DNA from: Rotaria sordida
Taxonomy: Eukaryota; Rotifera; Eurotatoria; Philodinida; Philodinidae
Assembly (NCBI GenBank): GCA_905250125.1
Contig: CAJNOL010000185.1
Span: 83,160-147,159, forward strand
DNA length: 64,000 nucleotides
Direction: 5' to 3'
In this document: one piece after another, positions 24,557 through 39,000 of the stretch
Position numbering within the stretch: the stretch's first letter is position 1
Layout: the number at the start of each line of letters is the position of its first letter
Made by a program: the position numbers and the translations under genes
The notes under the pieces: generated by a model
Told to the model about the DNA's origin: nothing
Databases searched by the model: none
Seen by the model: only the letters and a program-made list of their open reading frames with translations

Positions 24557-26972
24557 ATGGCTGGCAGATCAGTTCATACACCAGCTGATCCATTAGACTC
24601 CAAGAACACGACTATACCAACGCCAAGACGCGAGAAATTCGATGTGGATGACTCTACTCAAGTGATAGTAAAGAGCCGCAGGTTCGTATAACGAAGCCAT
24701 ATAAAACTGTTGCCATAGGTCATTGTCAATATAGGAAACTAGGTCCGCTGGCTATAGGTCTTATTGTTCTACTCGTGATTCTGATTGTAGCGACCGCTGT
24801 GACTGTTCCAACCGTTCTTTTAACCCGACGAACAACAGAATTCTCAACTGTTCCCAAGCCCACTATTTCGTCTACGATTCCATCAACAACAGAATCCTCA
24901 ACTGTTTCCAAGCCCACTATTTCATCTACGATTCCATCAACGACAGTTGTCACTTCGACAATCGCAGAAACAACGATGGATGATACTACAACGATGGATG
25001 ATGCTACAACGATGGATGATGCTACAACGACGGATGATGCTACAACGATGGATGATGCTACAACGATGGATGATGCTACAACGATCACTACTACTGTAAC
25101 AGAGACGACGGGTGAGATTTGAACACAGAAGAATCTCTTCTTTATTCAGCTCTTTTTTGATAACAGCCTCTAGGGCATCGGAAGTGTGGATGAATGGAAG
25201 ATCTGCACCCATACCCACATTCACACTTCCATGCACATTCAAATGGAAACATCTTCTATTGCCGAGTAGCATTGAGTGCTCTGAACAAGTGAAATCTTTC
25301 TTGATTTTCTAAATAGCTCAGCTAGAGTCAAAGAAAAATCAATGAAATTTTGACTGATAGTAGATCTAAATGGTCTCTATTTATAATAAATTTCAAATAA
25401 TTTGGTTTCGCCATTGACGAAAAGTAGATGTTACAATATAACACGATGGAATTCCGTAATGCTTGGTCATGTCGTGATATCAGTTATCGATGTTAAGTTG
25501 TGCAAAGTATGCGAATCATTCTAAATGAAATTTCGAAGAAAATATCTGTTGACTTGAGTTAGTTTGAGAAATCAACTCACATCAATGCATTATAACTAGC
25601 AGTTTTCTTGTTTTCTTCCATCTGTATTCACGGTATTATCAAGTAAACTTTGATATCTACATACATTAGCTACTAGGTTGATACTTGAATCAATATTGTT
25701 CTTCATTTTACATATTTCGCGAACTCTTTTTTATCAATGATAATTCATTTTTAGCAAGCTATTATCAACACTCTAACAAAACTATCTACTTACTATTGTG
25801 CTCAGGTCATTAAATACGAGCCGATTCCAGTACGAAGACACAAGGTATCAATGGAGTTTAGAGGCAGTATTCTTAGTGGAAAATTTTCCTGATTTTTATG
25901 ATGACTTCTGTGTAACTTATTGTTCTTTTCGGTGGGATTCGGAATACTGCGTCAAAATTCTATCGATTTTCGATGTTTTTCTGCTGCATGCGACAATTTT
26001 CCTTCATTTTTCTGATTAGTTTCAGTGATTTCGGCTTCTTTCTCAGATCTGAAATCATCGATATGGATCCCCATGATTAAATGCGCTTCGTTAGCAGAAA
26101 AATATTACAGTTAATAGCGAAGAAAAATCATAAATCCTTCCACAATTCCATGATCTCTAATAGGTCGAGTAATGCATTTTCCAAAAATACATTTGCAATT
26201 ATGAATTCATTTTTACATGGCACTCCGCTAATCTTGATGTGAGTGTGATATATTTCTTGTATAATGTGCTATTTTGAATTTGAATATCAGGAAACTATGA
26301 GGAAATCGATGAGAAACTTTTATTTTACGACACATTTTATGTTGTTCGATTATAGCTGCGTGAGTTTGTACACAATCCAAAAAACAAAATAATCTATATG
26401 AGCGATAGAATGACTTGTTCAGAGTGAATATCTTTATCAACCATCTATATAAAAAGTCTGTTAAAAATAATGCAAAATCAACATAGTTCTTCTTGTCACA
26501 GGATAAAGAATTTCGTGCAATAAAATAGAAACCTTCTTGTACTTCATACAGTGTTCAAAGTTTTTACACTTCAACTAATAAACAATTTTCATTTTACAAT
26601 ATTTTAAAAAATTTCACTTAGACACTAACAATCTTGTATCTTCCCTAATATTTCACTTTTCAGCCTGAATATATTCGAATAGTGTTTCTAGGATGGTTTA
26701 ACACTGGTAACATGAATATTACACGATATATCTCCAAAGCATCTGTATTAACAAATGGAAAAGTTTTAGTTACTGGTGGAATAAGTATGGGTAGTATCAC
26801 AAATAGTACTGAATTGTATGATCCATTATCAGAAAGTTGGACATCAATTGATAGTATGATTGATCCACGAGTTTGGCACACAGCATCCATATTAACAAAT
26901 GGAAAAGTGTTAGTTACTGGTGGATACTTTTTTACTGCTTTGGATAGTTCAGAATTATATCAATCATCTTAA
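24557..26972 (+). CDS. Type II membrane protein with Thr-rich stalk and two kelch repeats (copy C)
   Basis: Three exons join exactly in phase: 24557-24681, 24735-25111 and 26692-26972 (783 nt, 260 residues plus stop). Residues 1-42 are a hydrophilic tail (MAGRSVHTPADPLDSKN...). A single hydrophobic helix follows (LAIGLIVLLVILIVATAVTV), then a Thr/Ser/Pro stalk that includes about six copies of TTMDDA, then a short ectodomain with two kelch motifs (ASVLTNGKVLVTGG, TASILTNGKVLVTGG) ending SSELYQSS, as in copy A. Two repeats cannot close a propeller alone, so this copy may oligomerise or be reduced (inference). It is the best-preserved full-length member and defines the family scaffold. The 1.6 kb intron 2 contains a telomere-like palindrome. 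Confidence 0.87.
24970..25086 (+). repeat. Coding 18 bp tandem repeat (TTMDDA)n
   Basis: About six units of ACAACGATGGATGATGCT in the stalk exon of copy C. The unit keeps the frame and adds alternating Thr and acidic residues. Variable repeat number would change stalk length. Confidence 0.85.
25183..25240. repeat. Telomere-like palindrome in copy C intron
   Basis: GTGTGGATGAATGGAAGATC followed by GCACCCATACCCACATTC. Shorter than its counterparts in copies A and B. Confidence 0.6.
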
Positions 26973-27727
26973 ACAAATGAATAATCAATAATTTTATGTT
27001 TACAGATAGATACAATTTAGCATTTAAACACGAATTTGATAAAGACAATTATTGAATTTAAATGATAGTGAATGGTTTCCTTCGATGTTTTTGTTAATTT
27101 GTCATACATTTGAGAATTCAATTTAAAATATTAAAATAATTTTGTTTCTAAGTTTTTATTAAGCTTATTGTGATGAAAAATTTTCAGTTTCTATGATCAT
27201 TTTTATCTTTTGAAAGTGTTTCATTAAATTTCCAATTCATCTTCAATACAAAAATTCGATTTCTTTTATGTCATTCATCAATATCCCATCAATACTTCGA
27301 GCTATATTGGTAGATTGAACTTTGACATTGTTCATATAAGTTTTCAAAGGTTTGCCTTTCCTATTGAAGGAAAAAAGATTGCTGTGTCTTGTATCTAATT
27401 TGTCTAGTAGCAAGTTATATTTTTATATTCAAATAAGTGAATTTTTATTCAGTTCATTAATTGTTCTACTCTCGGCGAAGTATAGCTAATTAGAGTACTT
27501 ATGAGAAATAAGTATATCAGCGAAGAATAGAATTTTCTTAGTTATCTATTTTATTTTACTTGTACTTCAGATGAGCCAATATTAAATATGTGGTGATTAA
27601 GATCGAAGTTGTACAACTCCATGTATCATCACAATTGAGTAAACGATAACTAACTTGAGAATTGAGCTAACGAATGAGAATGTCTTTAGTAAAGATACGG
27701 CATCGATATTAAGCACGAAGTTTTAAG
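26973..27727. other. 3' flank of kelch copy C, paralogous to 2228-3003
   Basis: Closely alignable to the downstream region of copy A over the full length; no gene. Confidence 0.7.
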
Positions 27728-30045
27728 ACTTTTTCCAAATAGTATACACATGGCTGTCACTAAACACCTATTTTAATGTAAGAGGCAGTATCGATACTGA
27801 CGCATCCTTTATAAATTCATCGCTTGGTTATGCACAGTTTTGTTTAACAATCGCAAGTTATGAATCTAGATCTGCGTTAAGAAAAACCGAAAGAACGGAA
27901 GCAAATGAGGATTGTTTTTGGATCATCATCAGTTTTCCTCCATCCACAGTCTATCGAATGCAGAATTTCATGAGGAATTGTTTGATAACAAAATAAAACC
28001 ATCTCTGAAGGATTCAGACCCATTTTGTCTGAAATTATTGATATCCTTGTTTGTACTAAAAATACATGATTCATGTATAGAAGGGTGGCTTGTAGAAATT
28101 TTTCCATATTAAGATATTCTTAACTGAAAACTATGTCAATCAACTACACGTTCTAGAGTCTATCTCTGGTAAAAATTTTGGTTCGAAAGGTTGAGATGTT
28201 GCTGAGTAATGACATAAATATTGTTCCAAATGAGCATGAAAATCATAGAGTGATATTCCTATCTCTATTCACTTGTGTACGCTGTTTCCATAATATCTCG
28301 AGAAAGGAAAAACAACAACATGAGTTTTCAACTGATTCTGAAAGCTTGTAGGAAGGATTATAAAATCAGCTACTTTTCGATTTTTTTACAAGTGATCCTC
28401 GTTGAAAAAGATGACTTGAATTTCATTTAGACACATAGGAGTGCAACAAATCCTATTTTACCTACAAAAAGATTATAAATTTTCGGTGTGAAAATCGTCC
28501 AAATCCAATCAAATCTTCGTGTCAATCAGAGCCCGAAAACGAACCGAAGTAAAAGTAATCGTTCCCACCGTACAATATATTTTGCTTAGGGTGTATTGAG
28601 TTGGTGAGGACTGCAACGATTTTTTATTTATTGTGCTATACAGCATAATAGTTCTTAGCATGGTAGCATTGCCATTTTGTCTTATTATCAATAGGATTCG
28701 ATTTTTATCGTGACGATCAATCAATCGTTCGCAAGCTAATGCATAGTGGACTATTTTTTTCTTTCTTGGTCATTGCTATTCGATGCGATGAATAACCATC
28801 AACGAACTATCTAGGAATAAAGTTGAAAAAAAAACATCTCAAATTAGCGCGCAACTCTTCTCATTCTTTCAGAGTAAAAACATCACCTGATAGGCAGTAG
28901 AATCACTAGAAGTTACGGTTCTATTGCATTCGTTCAACATAATTATACGGTTTTAACTGAACGAACACGAACCGATTTTTTGAAGCTAGAGTCGAACTAG
29001 GATGGGGTGTGAGTGTGAGCTAAAAGAAGGACCACGCCCACACCCGCGCCCATACCCACATCCAACCCACTCCAAGATAGTTTTTACGATGCGTTTGAGA
29101 GATTTTCTGATGAGTTTTTTACGATTTCCAAGAGATTTTGTAAAAAATTCGCAAGCAGAAAATCTTTGATAAATTTTAGTTTTTTAAGTCCTGTGAATTT
29201 GTCTATAGGCTTTTGACCTAGAGAACATACCCCGTGTGCTCTAACAAGTGGGCTTTGTACATCCTCTCTATGCAATCTCTCGTAAATCGTTCTATAAAAA
29301 AAACCTGGATTTCCAAAGCTCAACTTTATTTGCCGTTTTTCTCAACATGAGTTCTTTTTTGTTCGTGCGTCCCAGATTTCTCAGCTATTTTATATGCACG
29401 AAAGCTCAGGAAGGTTTTAAATTGAAGACAAAACTGTATTCAACAAGTTAACGGAGCCGGATTGTTTATTTTTGACTCAGTTTTTGAGAAAAATGGCTTT
29501 TTTTCATAGGAATCACTCTGTTTTTTCGAAGTTTTCGAGAAATATTAACAAAGAAGAATTTAAAAATCGGACTCTATTAAATTGTAGCAGCAAGTGTTGG
29601 CTACATCTTGACGCTAATCCGAAATCTGTATCATTAAACTTGGAGAAGAAATCTGGGACGTATGGATAAGTACTTTTGAGCATTTGATATAGAAATAACT
29701 CTTGAAAAACACAATATTTTGGGCTGAAATTTTTACTATAAGCTCTTCAGAAATGATCTCTTTTTGAAAAGTTGCTTATGTTATAAGCAAAAAAAGACTT
29801 GTTGAAATTTTTTTATTTTATGTTGTTAGAAAGAACAATACAAAAACAAAGATAAAAGATATGCATATAGTCAAGCAAAGAAATAAGAGAAATACACACA
29901 CATACATATATATATACTACGCGCTACTCAAATAGTCTTTTCGCATTTTTATTGTGAAAAAATAAGAAAAAGAAGTTGTTTTTTTTATTGTCATGTTTAT
30001 ACTATCTAATCCTCGAATTAAAAAGAAAAGTAAAATATCGTAGAT
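27728..30045. other. Intergenic between kelch copy C and the LOXHD1 homologue
   Basis: AT-rich with no gene recognised; several 60-80 codon open frames have no recognisable features. It contains the telomere-like palindrome 29001-29073. A TA-rich (TATA)n tract near 29910 lies downstream of the LOXHD1 stop. Confidence 0.5.
29001..29073. repeat. Telomere-like palindrome
   Basis: GATGGGGTGTGAGTGTGAG, core CTAAAAGAAGGAC, then CACGCCCACACCCGCGCCC and CCCACATCC. A good match to the family layout. Confidence 0.75.
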
Positions 30046-33000
30046 TTATGATGTATAAATTGGTAATAAATCTCGTTGAATTTCATGATCATTATATTGT
30101 GTTCCAAAATTTTGTTTGCATGGAAATAATACTTTTTCATTTGTATTCATATTAATAACTTCAATTTGATCAAGAAAACATTCCGATGACAACATAGACT
30201 TATGATGTTCAACATGTAATTTAGTTAATTTACCTATATTTATAAAAATTTATTACAGAAAAAATAAAAAAAAAAAAGAACATTTTTTTTTCTTACCTAA
30301 TTCTGAACATTCAATAACATATTCATCAACTCCATCAAGTTCAAATAGATTTTGATTATTTTTTTTTAATATTACACTATCCGTATTACCAAGAGTACCA
30401 TAAAGTATAATTGATACATCCGTATCTGTACTAGCACCTGATACATAACCTTTATGAACAATAATTTTATATTTAATTACACGACGAAGATGTTCTTGTG
30501 TAATAAAATATTCTCTGTTATTCATATAATCAAAAATATCACCATCATTATTAATAGTAATCCACTGTTGTACTGGAAATTCATATCTAAATTTTTTTTT
30601 TTGCAAAAAAACAAATCAAATAAATAATGAATTCTTACTTGATGCCTGTTGATAGATCAGTTATAGTAATATGTGAAACATGCCACACAGTTCCATCATC
30701 TTCATGTGTTTTAAATAGATGTTCATGTTGTTCTTGATGACCCAAAATAATACGACGTAATTCACCAAGAGGTTGACAACCAAAGGTAAATGTATTGGTT
30801 TGTCCACTATACATTGTATTTCAATTAATCATATATTTGAAAAATTTTTTCTTACCGCTGTAGAATTCTTTGATGTACTGTATTTTTCATTAAAAATTTT
30901 TCTGATCTATTTTTATTTCCTTCAATAATAATCCATCCATGTTGTGTTGTTCCAGCATTTTGTAAATCTGAAGTAACAACTACTATTTCATATTGAACTA
31001 TTCCATTTGATATTAACGAATCACATTGATTTATATAATATGGTATATCAAAATAATAATCTGTTCCATGTCCTATCCAATTATTAAGCACAAAAGAATA
31101 TGTTTCTTCATTTATATTTTGTTTTGCATGTTTAATAAGTTGAATTTTTTCTAAATACCAATGATTTCGACCATGTATAGATTTCGGAAAAATTGCTACA
31201 CGTAATTTAATTGGTTTACCAACATCTTCAAATTCACACTAAATTAAAAATTGAAAACAAAAGAATCAGAAAAAAAAATCATAATCTGTATCCTACTTGA
31301 AACATATCAACAGCTGATTGTTCAAAATTTCCTCCTTGTTTTCGTATCATATATTCCGATGATGAACCTAACATACCAAATAATCTCAAACTAACATCAC
31401 AATCACAACCAGCATTATCCATATGTCCTGTATAAATCTTTACTACATATGGCAATACTAATAAAAATAAAAATAAAAACTAATAATGAAATTAAATAAA
31501 CATAAATAAAATTTTACATGGACGAACTGATATGTTATTTAAACCTTGTACTTTTAGTATACGTTTAGTTTTTCCATCACCTTTACATTTTGATAACCAA
31601 TCATTACAAACAAAATAAAATGTTCGTCCTTTTGTTGGCATTTCAACAATAACACTATCAAGAAACCAACTATCAGCTAATGTATTACCATTATGTTCAA
31701 TTTCAACCATTTCAATATCACCAATATCAAGTTCTTGTAATGGAAATGTTTCAATTTTTCCTGGTTCAAAATATCGTCGATGTGTTACTTCTAATCGCAT
31801 CATAGGTGTTTGACGATCTTTGGAACCAATTAAACGAATAAATACATTTGCTGATGTACCAGCATCAGATGCTTCACCAGTTTTTATTTTAACAATATAA
31901 GGAATAAATTTTTCTGTTGTATGAGACACAGATTTTGTACCATTCATTAAATCTTGATATTTCTTTTAAGAAAAAAAAAAAAAGAATTATTATATCAATG
32001 AATAAACAAAAGATAATTTTAATAAATTTACCTTTTCATAAAATATTCGTTCAAGTTTTGAATCATTTTTATCCATTGCTAACCATTGTTTACAATTAAA
32101 TATATATGTTTGTTTTTCATCTTTAATTTCAATTTTTTCTAAAAACCAATCAGCTAACATTCCACTATTATCATGTCGAATTTTAAGTTTATAAATATTT
32201 CCTAAATCATTATTTTCAATTATAAATCTATCGATTTGATTTCTTTCAAATTTATTTTTATTTGTTTGAGAATATTTTAATTCATGTTCATCTGTATCAT
32301 TTTTATCTCCATAAATTGTTAGAAAAACATTAGCATCTGTACTAGAACCAGATTTATCACCTGTATAAACATCCACTAGATATTTTTTAATAAATTTTTC
32401 TTCAATAAAATTTTCTGGAATAAGTTCACGTACAATAGATCCATCATCTTTATCTTTAGCCAACCAACAATTACATCGAAATACATATCTTTTTGTCTTT
32501 TGACCTTTAATTAATCGACGAATTTCAACACGATCCAAATGCCATGCTGTATCTATTTATCAAAAAATAATTCATAATCAAATGTCTATTTTCTCTTACC
32601 AAAACCATGATTATCATGTCCAATACGAATTTTTTCAATAGAATCTCCAACATCTTCAAGTTCATGTATAAAAGTATCAATAGAACCCATGTAAAATTTT
32701 CCTTGTCGATCTGTTGTATTACGTAACATAACTTGATCAGTTGATTTTTTAAGACCATAAATTTGAATATAAACATTAGCATCTGTTCCTGCACCAGAAA
32801 GTTTTGATGTATAAACTTTTATTTCATATGGAACATCTAATTAAATATTTTTTTTTGTAAAAATATTTCAAAAAGAAAATTCTCTTTTTTTTCTTTTAAT
32901 ATTTACATGATGTCTTAATTCCAGTTGACATTTCAATTGGATATAATTCAACTTCTGCTTGAACATTATTTGTTGTTTTACGTATCCGTTTTCCACATGG

Positions 33001-36000
33001 AAATATCCATGTATGACCTAATGTTGGTATATCAATTTCTACACGTTCTAATAACCAATCTGATGCGAAACCTGATTCATCATGACCAATTCTTAGAAAA
33101 AGTAAAATATAATTAAACAATATTTTAATAATATTTTATTCATACATAATCTTTTTTGGTTGACCAATATCTATTGTTTCTATTTCAAACAGATCTTTAT
33201 GACCTTTTTCAAATGGATCTTTATTTGTTTTTGATGTAACTAATGAAATTTTGCCTATTATTTAAATAAATATATTTTTATATTTTTATTTAATTAAAAT
33301 AAATATCACCTGTATTATTGAGTTCACCAAATATAATTATATAAACCTTAGCATTAGTACCACTACCAAATTTATCCGAAGTAATAACATTAATTCGATA
33401 AGTTGTAACTAATATTATGATTTACAAAAAAAAAAACATCCAATGTAAACTATTATTTTATCGATTATTTATTAAAATTAATTCTTTTAAAAACTTACTT
33501 TGACATACAGATGATAGATCATGTGATTTATTTTCAGATGCATAAATTTCACGTGATAGCATTTTATCACCTTCATCAACAGCTAACCATTTTTCACATA
33601 TAAAATAATATCTTTTAAACAATAGAAAGATAATCGAAGAATTTATTTCAATTTTTTCTATTATATTTACCTGAAGCCAGTGTCAGGATCAGCAATTTCA
33701 ATTCGATCAAGATACCATGCAGAAGAAAGCTGTAGAAATAAATCAATTTTCAAAAACAAAACTTTTATAAAGAAGAAATGTTTAGAATGAAAAAGAGGGT
33801 AACAAAATTTTGTATAGGAAATAAATGATGATGCTAAATATTCAAATTAACTTTGAATCTGTTATCAACTTGTTCAGTTAAAATGAGCCATGTTTGATCA
33901 AAGTTGAACAAAGGATTTTTTTAACATTAAGCAACTAAAATTATTCATTTTAAAAAAGTTTTTACAAGTTTTTGTATATTTTCTGCTGGTAGATATCACT
34001 TATTTTTAATAACAAGGAAAATAAATAATAGTTGCTAGCCAAAATCAAGCATTTTTTATGCAAAAACAGTAGAAAACGAGTCATATTGTTTTGTATCATA
34101 TTTCGAATACTACCGTATCATTGACGTTTGAGCTACGGTTTGACATCAATGGATCATCTGATATTGCTATCAAATCTGTACAAAACGTGCTTTTCTACAG
34201 TATAAAAAAAAACAATGAGTGCATTATCTGCGGACAAGCTGTTGTCTTCTTTAAGTGTGAGGGCAACGATTCATGCTTATCAGCTGATGGAAGCTCAAGG
34301 AGGAAACGACGTACTCCTAGAGTACACAGAGTCCAGTACCTCCGTACTGCCTGGACTTGTTGTACTTCCATTAGTACTCTGTCTATTTCAGGAGTTCACA
34401 AAGTCTATGAAGTCCAGCTGGAGTACATCGTTTCTCCCTTGTGAAAGCTACATTAACAATTGATACCGAACTCTAGCTTCTTAATAGCAAGTTGTTCATG
34501 AAAGAGGATGGGAGGCAAACAGCTAACCTCAGCACTTCAAGTAACTCCTACAAACCTAAAGAAACTTCAAGGAAGTTCACAAGATTCCATGAGAGTTCAA
34601 ACACCGCACGGGACTTAACAGAACTTCATAAGACTTCAAGACCGAAGTCTTTTTTATTCTTCCCCGCTTCGATTATGGGATACACGCAGCTCATTTCAAA
34701 AGTACCGATCTGCAAAACTACCTCTGTTTTTAGTTCCAGTTTCGCTTCCGAAATTCAACAACGTTTTTTTTTTTAATAATCTATATAACTCTTTGAATAA
34801 ATGTAGAACAGAGACCAAATCAAACGGAGTTTTACTGGTTCGGATCGAATCGAACCGAATCGATCCATTATAGTTCAGTCCGGTGCACTTTCGATTTCTG
34901 ATGCTTATGAAAATGTAAAGTCTAAATATTCCTAAAAACGTTTTGATGAAAACACATTTAAATAATATAGGTCGCAGTTCCGGTTTCAGTCTTGCGAGAT
35001 CGAAATCAGAATTATCTTGCAAATTCCTATTCAAAAGAACTATTTAACAGTTTCTTATACACAAAAAAAGTTTATGTGAAATTTTCACATTCTAAGTCTT
35101 GCTTTTGAAGGAAAATTTGAGATTCGAATATCTTTCTATTAGTAAAATTTTGCTAGTCTCTCCTAACAAAAAAAAATTATTCAGAAAATTTAGATTTTTT
35201 TTTATGTTAGATTTATAAGATTCTGAAGATTAACTTTCAGTCTAATATTCATACTCCTTTATTATCATGTCGAATTTTAATTTTTGTTAATCTTCCCAAT
35301 GATAGAGATTTGATTTCGAAAATATCTTCCTAAAAATTAAAAAAAATAAAATAATAAATGACTTTAAAACAAACAAACTTGTTTTCGTTCAAATCTATTG
35401 CTATTTGTTTTTGATTTAATTAATTGACGTTCTCCTATAATAAATCTTTACATTACAAAAAATAAAATATAATCTAATTTTTGTTTTACCTGAATCTTTA
35501 TTTTGACCATATATTGTTAGAAAAACATTTGCATCTGTACCAGCACCACTTTTATCACCCGTAAAAACATGTACAAGATAAGTTACTTCTAATAAAATAT
35601 TTTTTTTTATTTAATTAAATAAAAACATTTTTGATTTTACCTTTTTTATTACTTATTACATTGTCATGTTCATAAATTGTTGGTAATAATTCTCGAATAG
35701 TTTGTTTATCACCTTGATCTTTATCAAACCATTGTCGACAAATAAACCAATATTCTTCAACATTTGGATTTGATGTATTAATTTGTTTTAGATGTTTTAA
35801 TTGATCAGATTTAAAAGCTAAAAAAAACTTTTAGTTCAATTATCTTTTCTTTTTTTTCATTTATCTAATAATTTACTTAAATATCGTTGAATAAGTACCT
35901 AAATTAAAAAATTTTTATGGAATAAAAATTTAAGCAACAAAAAAAATAAAATAAAATTTTACTTTTTCAAGATACCATGATGCACCAAAATTTTCTGAAT

Positions 36001-39000
36001 GATGACCAATTCGAATTTTTTGAATTGGTCCTATATCAGGAGCTTCGATTTTAAATTGATCAACCTTTGAAATAAAATTAGTTTCAAAAATAAAAAAAGA
36101 ATTTTTATTTTTTTGAAAATTATTTCTACTGATTTTCTTTCAAATGAATCCGATCTATTTGAAAGAATAATTTCTTCTGTTTTACCATATGAACCATATA
36201 TTTGAATAAATACTTTCGCGTCTGTACCAGCACCAGCTTTGTCACCCGTAAAAACTGTTACTTCATATGGAATAACTATAACAAAATATTTTTTGTTTTT
36301 AAATTATTATTTTTCAATATCGAATTCGATTGTTTTGATATTTACGAGTTGGTTTTTTAGTTATGTCAGATGGTTTTAAATCAAGTTCAATTTTTCCATC
36401 ACCTTCTTTTTTATCTAACCAACGATTGCAAGTAAATCTATTGAAATAGAAGATAAACATCGAAATAAAAAAAGAATTAATAGAAACTACTCATTAGAGA
36501 ATGTCAATCGTGCCGGAAGCTCTTTTTTTTTCTAGAGAACATTCTAAAACTGTATGAATTTGTACAGAATTTCAGTGTTCATAAATTAGACATTCCGAGA
36601 CTCGATAAATCTCATGCATTAGCATCAACAGTTCTAGTTCAATACAGTCACAATAGTGAAATTCACAGCACTTTTTTTTTCAATACCATCATGGCAGCGA
36701 CACTGTGGCTTTTTTTTTCTATCACCATGGCACGTTTTCAATCGCGATAGACATCTCTTTTTCTTTAGACCAGAGATAAGCAGCTTTAACTTCGAAGCGG
36801 CTAGAACAAGTCTGAAGCTGTTCATCTCTGCTTTAGATTGTTTCTTGCATTGTATATTATTAACAATTTGGAAAAGAATAAGAAGTTTACGAAAACAGAT
36901 CTTTCATATCAAACTTACAAAGGAACATTTTCCGATGTCGAAGCACTTTTCAGTCGAGACTTAGTGAATATTTTCTACCTTAAAAAAAATTTCATGCCGA
37001 TGATCTGTTTCTCAAGAGATCGAACGTTTTTACTGTAAAACTCAGTGTCTCAATCAACCTGAATTGAGACGAACTGAGATTTTCTTCATATATAGTTGTA
37101 CTCATGTAAAAGATAATGCAAAAGTATGAGCGTTCAAGCGATCTTCGAAAGACGGAATTATTAGTTTTATAAAATGACATCGGTTATGCTACTCCTTAGA
37201 ATTACATTCTTTTCTAGATTGATTTTTCTGAATAAATTCTTATTGCATCGAGATATGTAAAGATGTTGACTCTTTTTAGCTGACTATTAACTAATTAAAC
37301 AGTAATTAAAGAATATCTTTCTAACCATAAGAAAAAAAACTTCAAGATAGACTCTAAAGCATAACTTGCATCTATGATGAAATTTTTAGCAAGATCGAGT
37401 TTCAAAAAAACTTCATCTGAAGAATTGGGTTTTCTAGAGACTCTGTCAAGTCCTGAAACAAAACTTTTTCTCTCATCATCATCATCTAGAGATTCTAAGG
37501 AAGGTTGGAATTCGTTTCGAACTCGTCATTCGATTACAAGAACTTTTTTTTTTTCGTTTGTGTATTTGTAATTTTTCACGTCGCTAACGCTAATTATTTT
37601 GCGGATAATTCCTTAAAACAAAAGTCTCTAGTATTGATTTTTTTGGTTGTTTTCATAATGTTAAGCACGTAGCTCCAATCCAAATAGTGATTTTAATAAC
37701 CAATAAAGATATTTTTCAGGTTCTAGAAGGCTTTGTCAGATCTATTTTTGAACGGTGCCATCTTAAAGAGCACAAAATTCTGAGCAAAATGAGGGGTTGT
37801 CGAGTGTTCTACGAACTTCTCGTAAAAAGTTACAAGTATTACAAAAATCATAAAAAAAGGCGTTTTTAGTCGATTTTTAAAAAAATTTCGTTTTTTCATG
37901 ATTTTTGTGATGCTTGTAACTTTCTACGAGAAGTTTGTAGAAAGCTCGGCGACTCCTCATTTTGTTCAGAATTTTGTGCTCTTTAAGATGGCACTGTTCA
38001 AAAAATAGCTCTAGCAAAGCCTTCTAGAACCTTAAAAATATCTTCATTGATTATTAAAATCACTATTTGGATTGAAGTTACGCGCTTAACCTTATGAAAA
38101 TAACCAAAAAAAATCGTTGTTTCTAAACTTTTTTCCATCATTTTAACATATAAAAAGTTTATTATCCCGAGATACAAATGTTCTAATTTTTTGAAATTAT
38201 ATCGCTAACGAGTTTTTACCTATAAAGTTCATGTCGGATTGGTACATTAATTTCAATCCAATCAAGAAACCATCCTGCACCAGAATTTTTTCCATTATGT
38301 CCAATAAGTATATGTTCAATCTATTGATAAAATATTAAAATAATCTTTAAAAAAAAAAAAGAAAATAACAAACTTTGCCAAGATCATAAATTTCAAATGT
38401 AAAATTATCAATTTGTCCACGTTCAAATTGATCTCGTGTATTGTTAGTTGTTCTAAGTTGAATTCTATCTGTATTACCTTTTTCACCAAATATTTTCAAA
38501 TGTACATCAGCATCAGTACCAGCTTGAAAAATATCACCAGTTTTTATTTTAATATTATATGTTATTTTATCTAAATGTTGTGTTAATGTTAATTCACGAA
38601 CAATTTTTCCATCATCTTCATCAACAGCAAACCATCTATAAAATAATTTTTATTTATTTATTAAAACAATTATGTTTTAAATACCTATTACATATAAATG
38701 TTGTTGGTTCAGAACGTTGATCATCTTGACGAATGACAACTTTATTTAAAAACCATCCAGAATGTGATCCTATTTAATGACTAAATAAGTAAATAAAAAA
38801 GAAAATTATTTTATTAATATAATTAACCAGTGCCATCATGACCGATTCGAATTTTTCGTATTTGTTTTAATAAAACAGCTTCAATAATAAAACTATCAAC
38901 CTTAAAAAAAAAAAAATTTTTAAATGAAGATTTTTAAATTTGTTTTTACTTGATTTTGTTCAAATTTATCTTTATTTTTTAATGAATATTCTAAGTAGCG

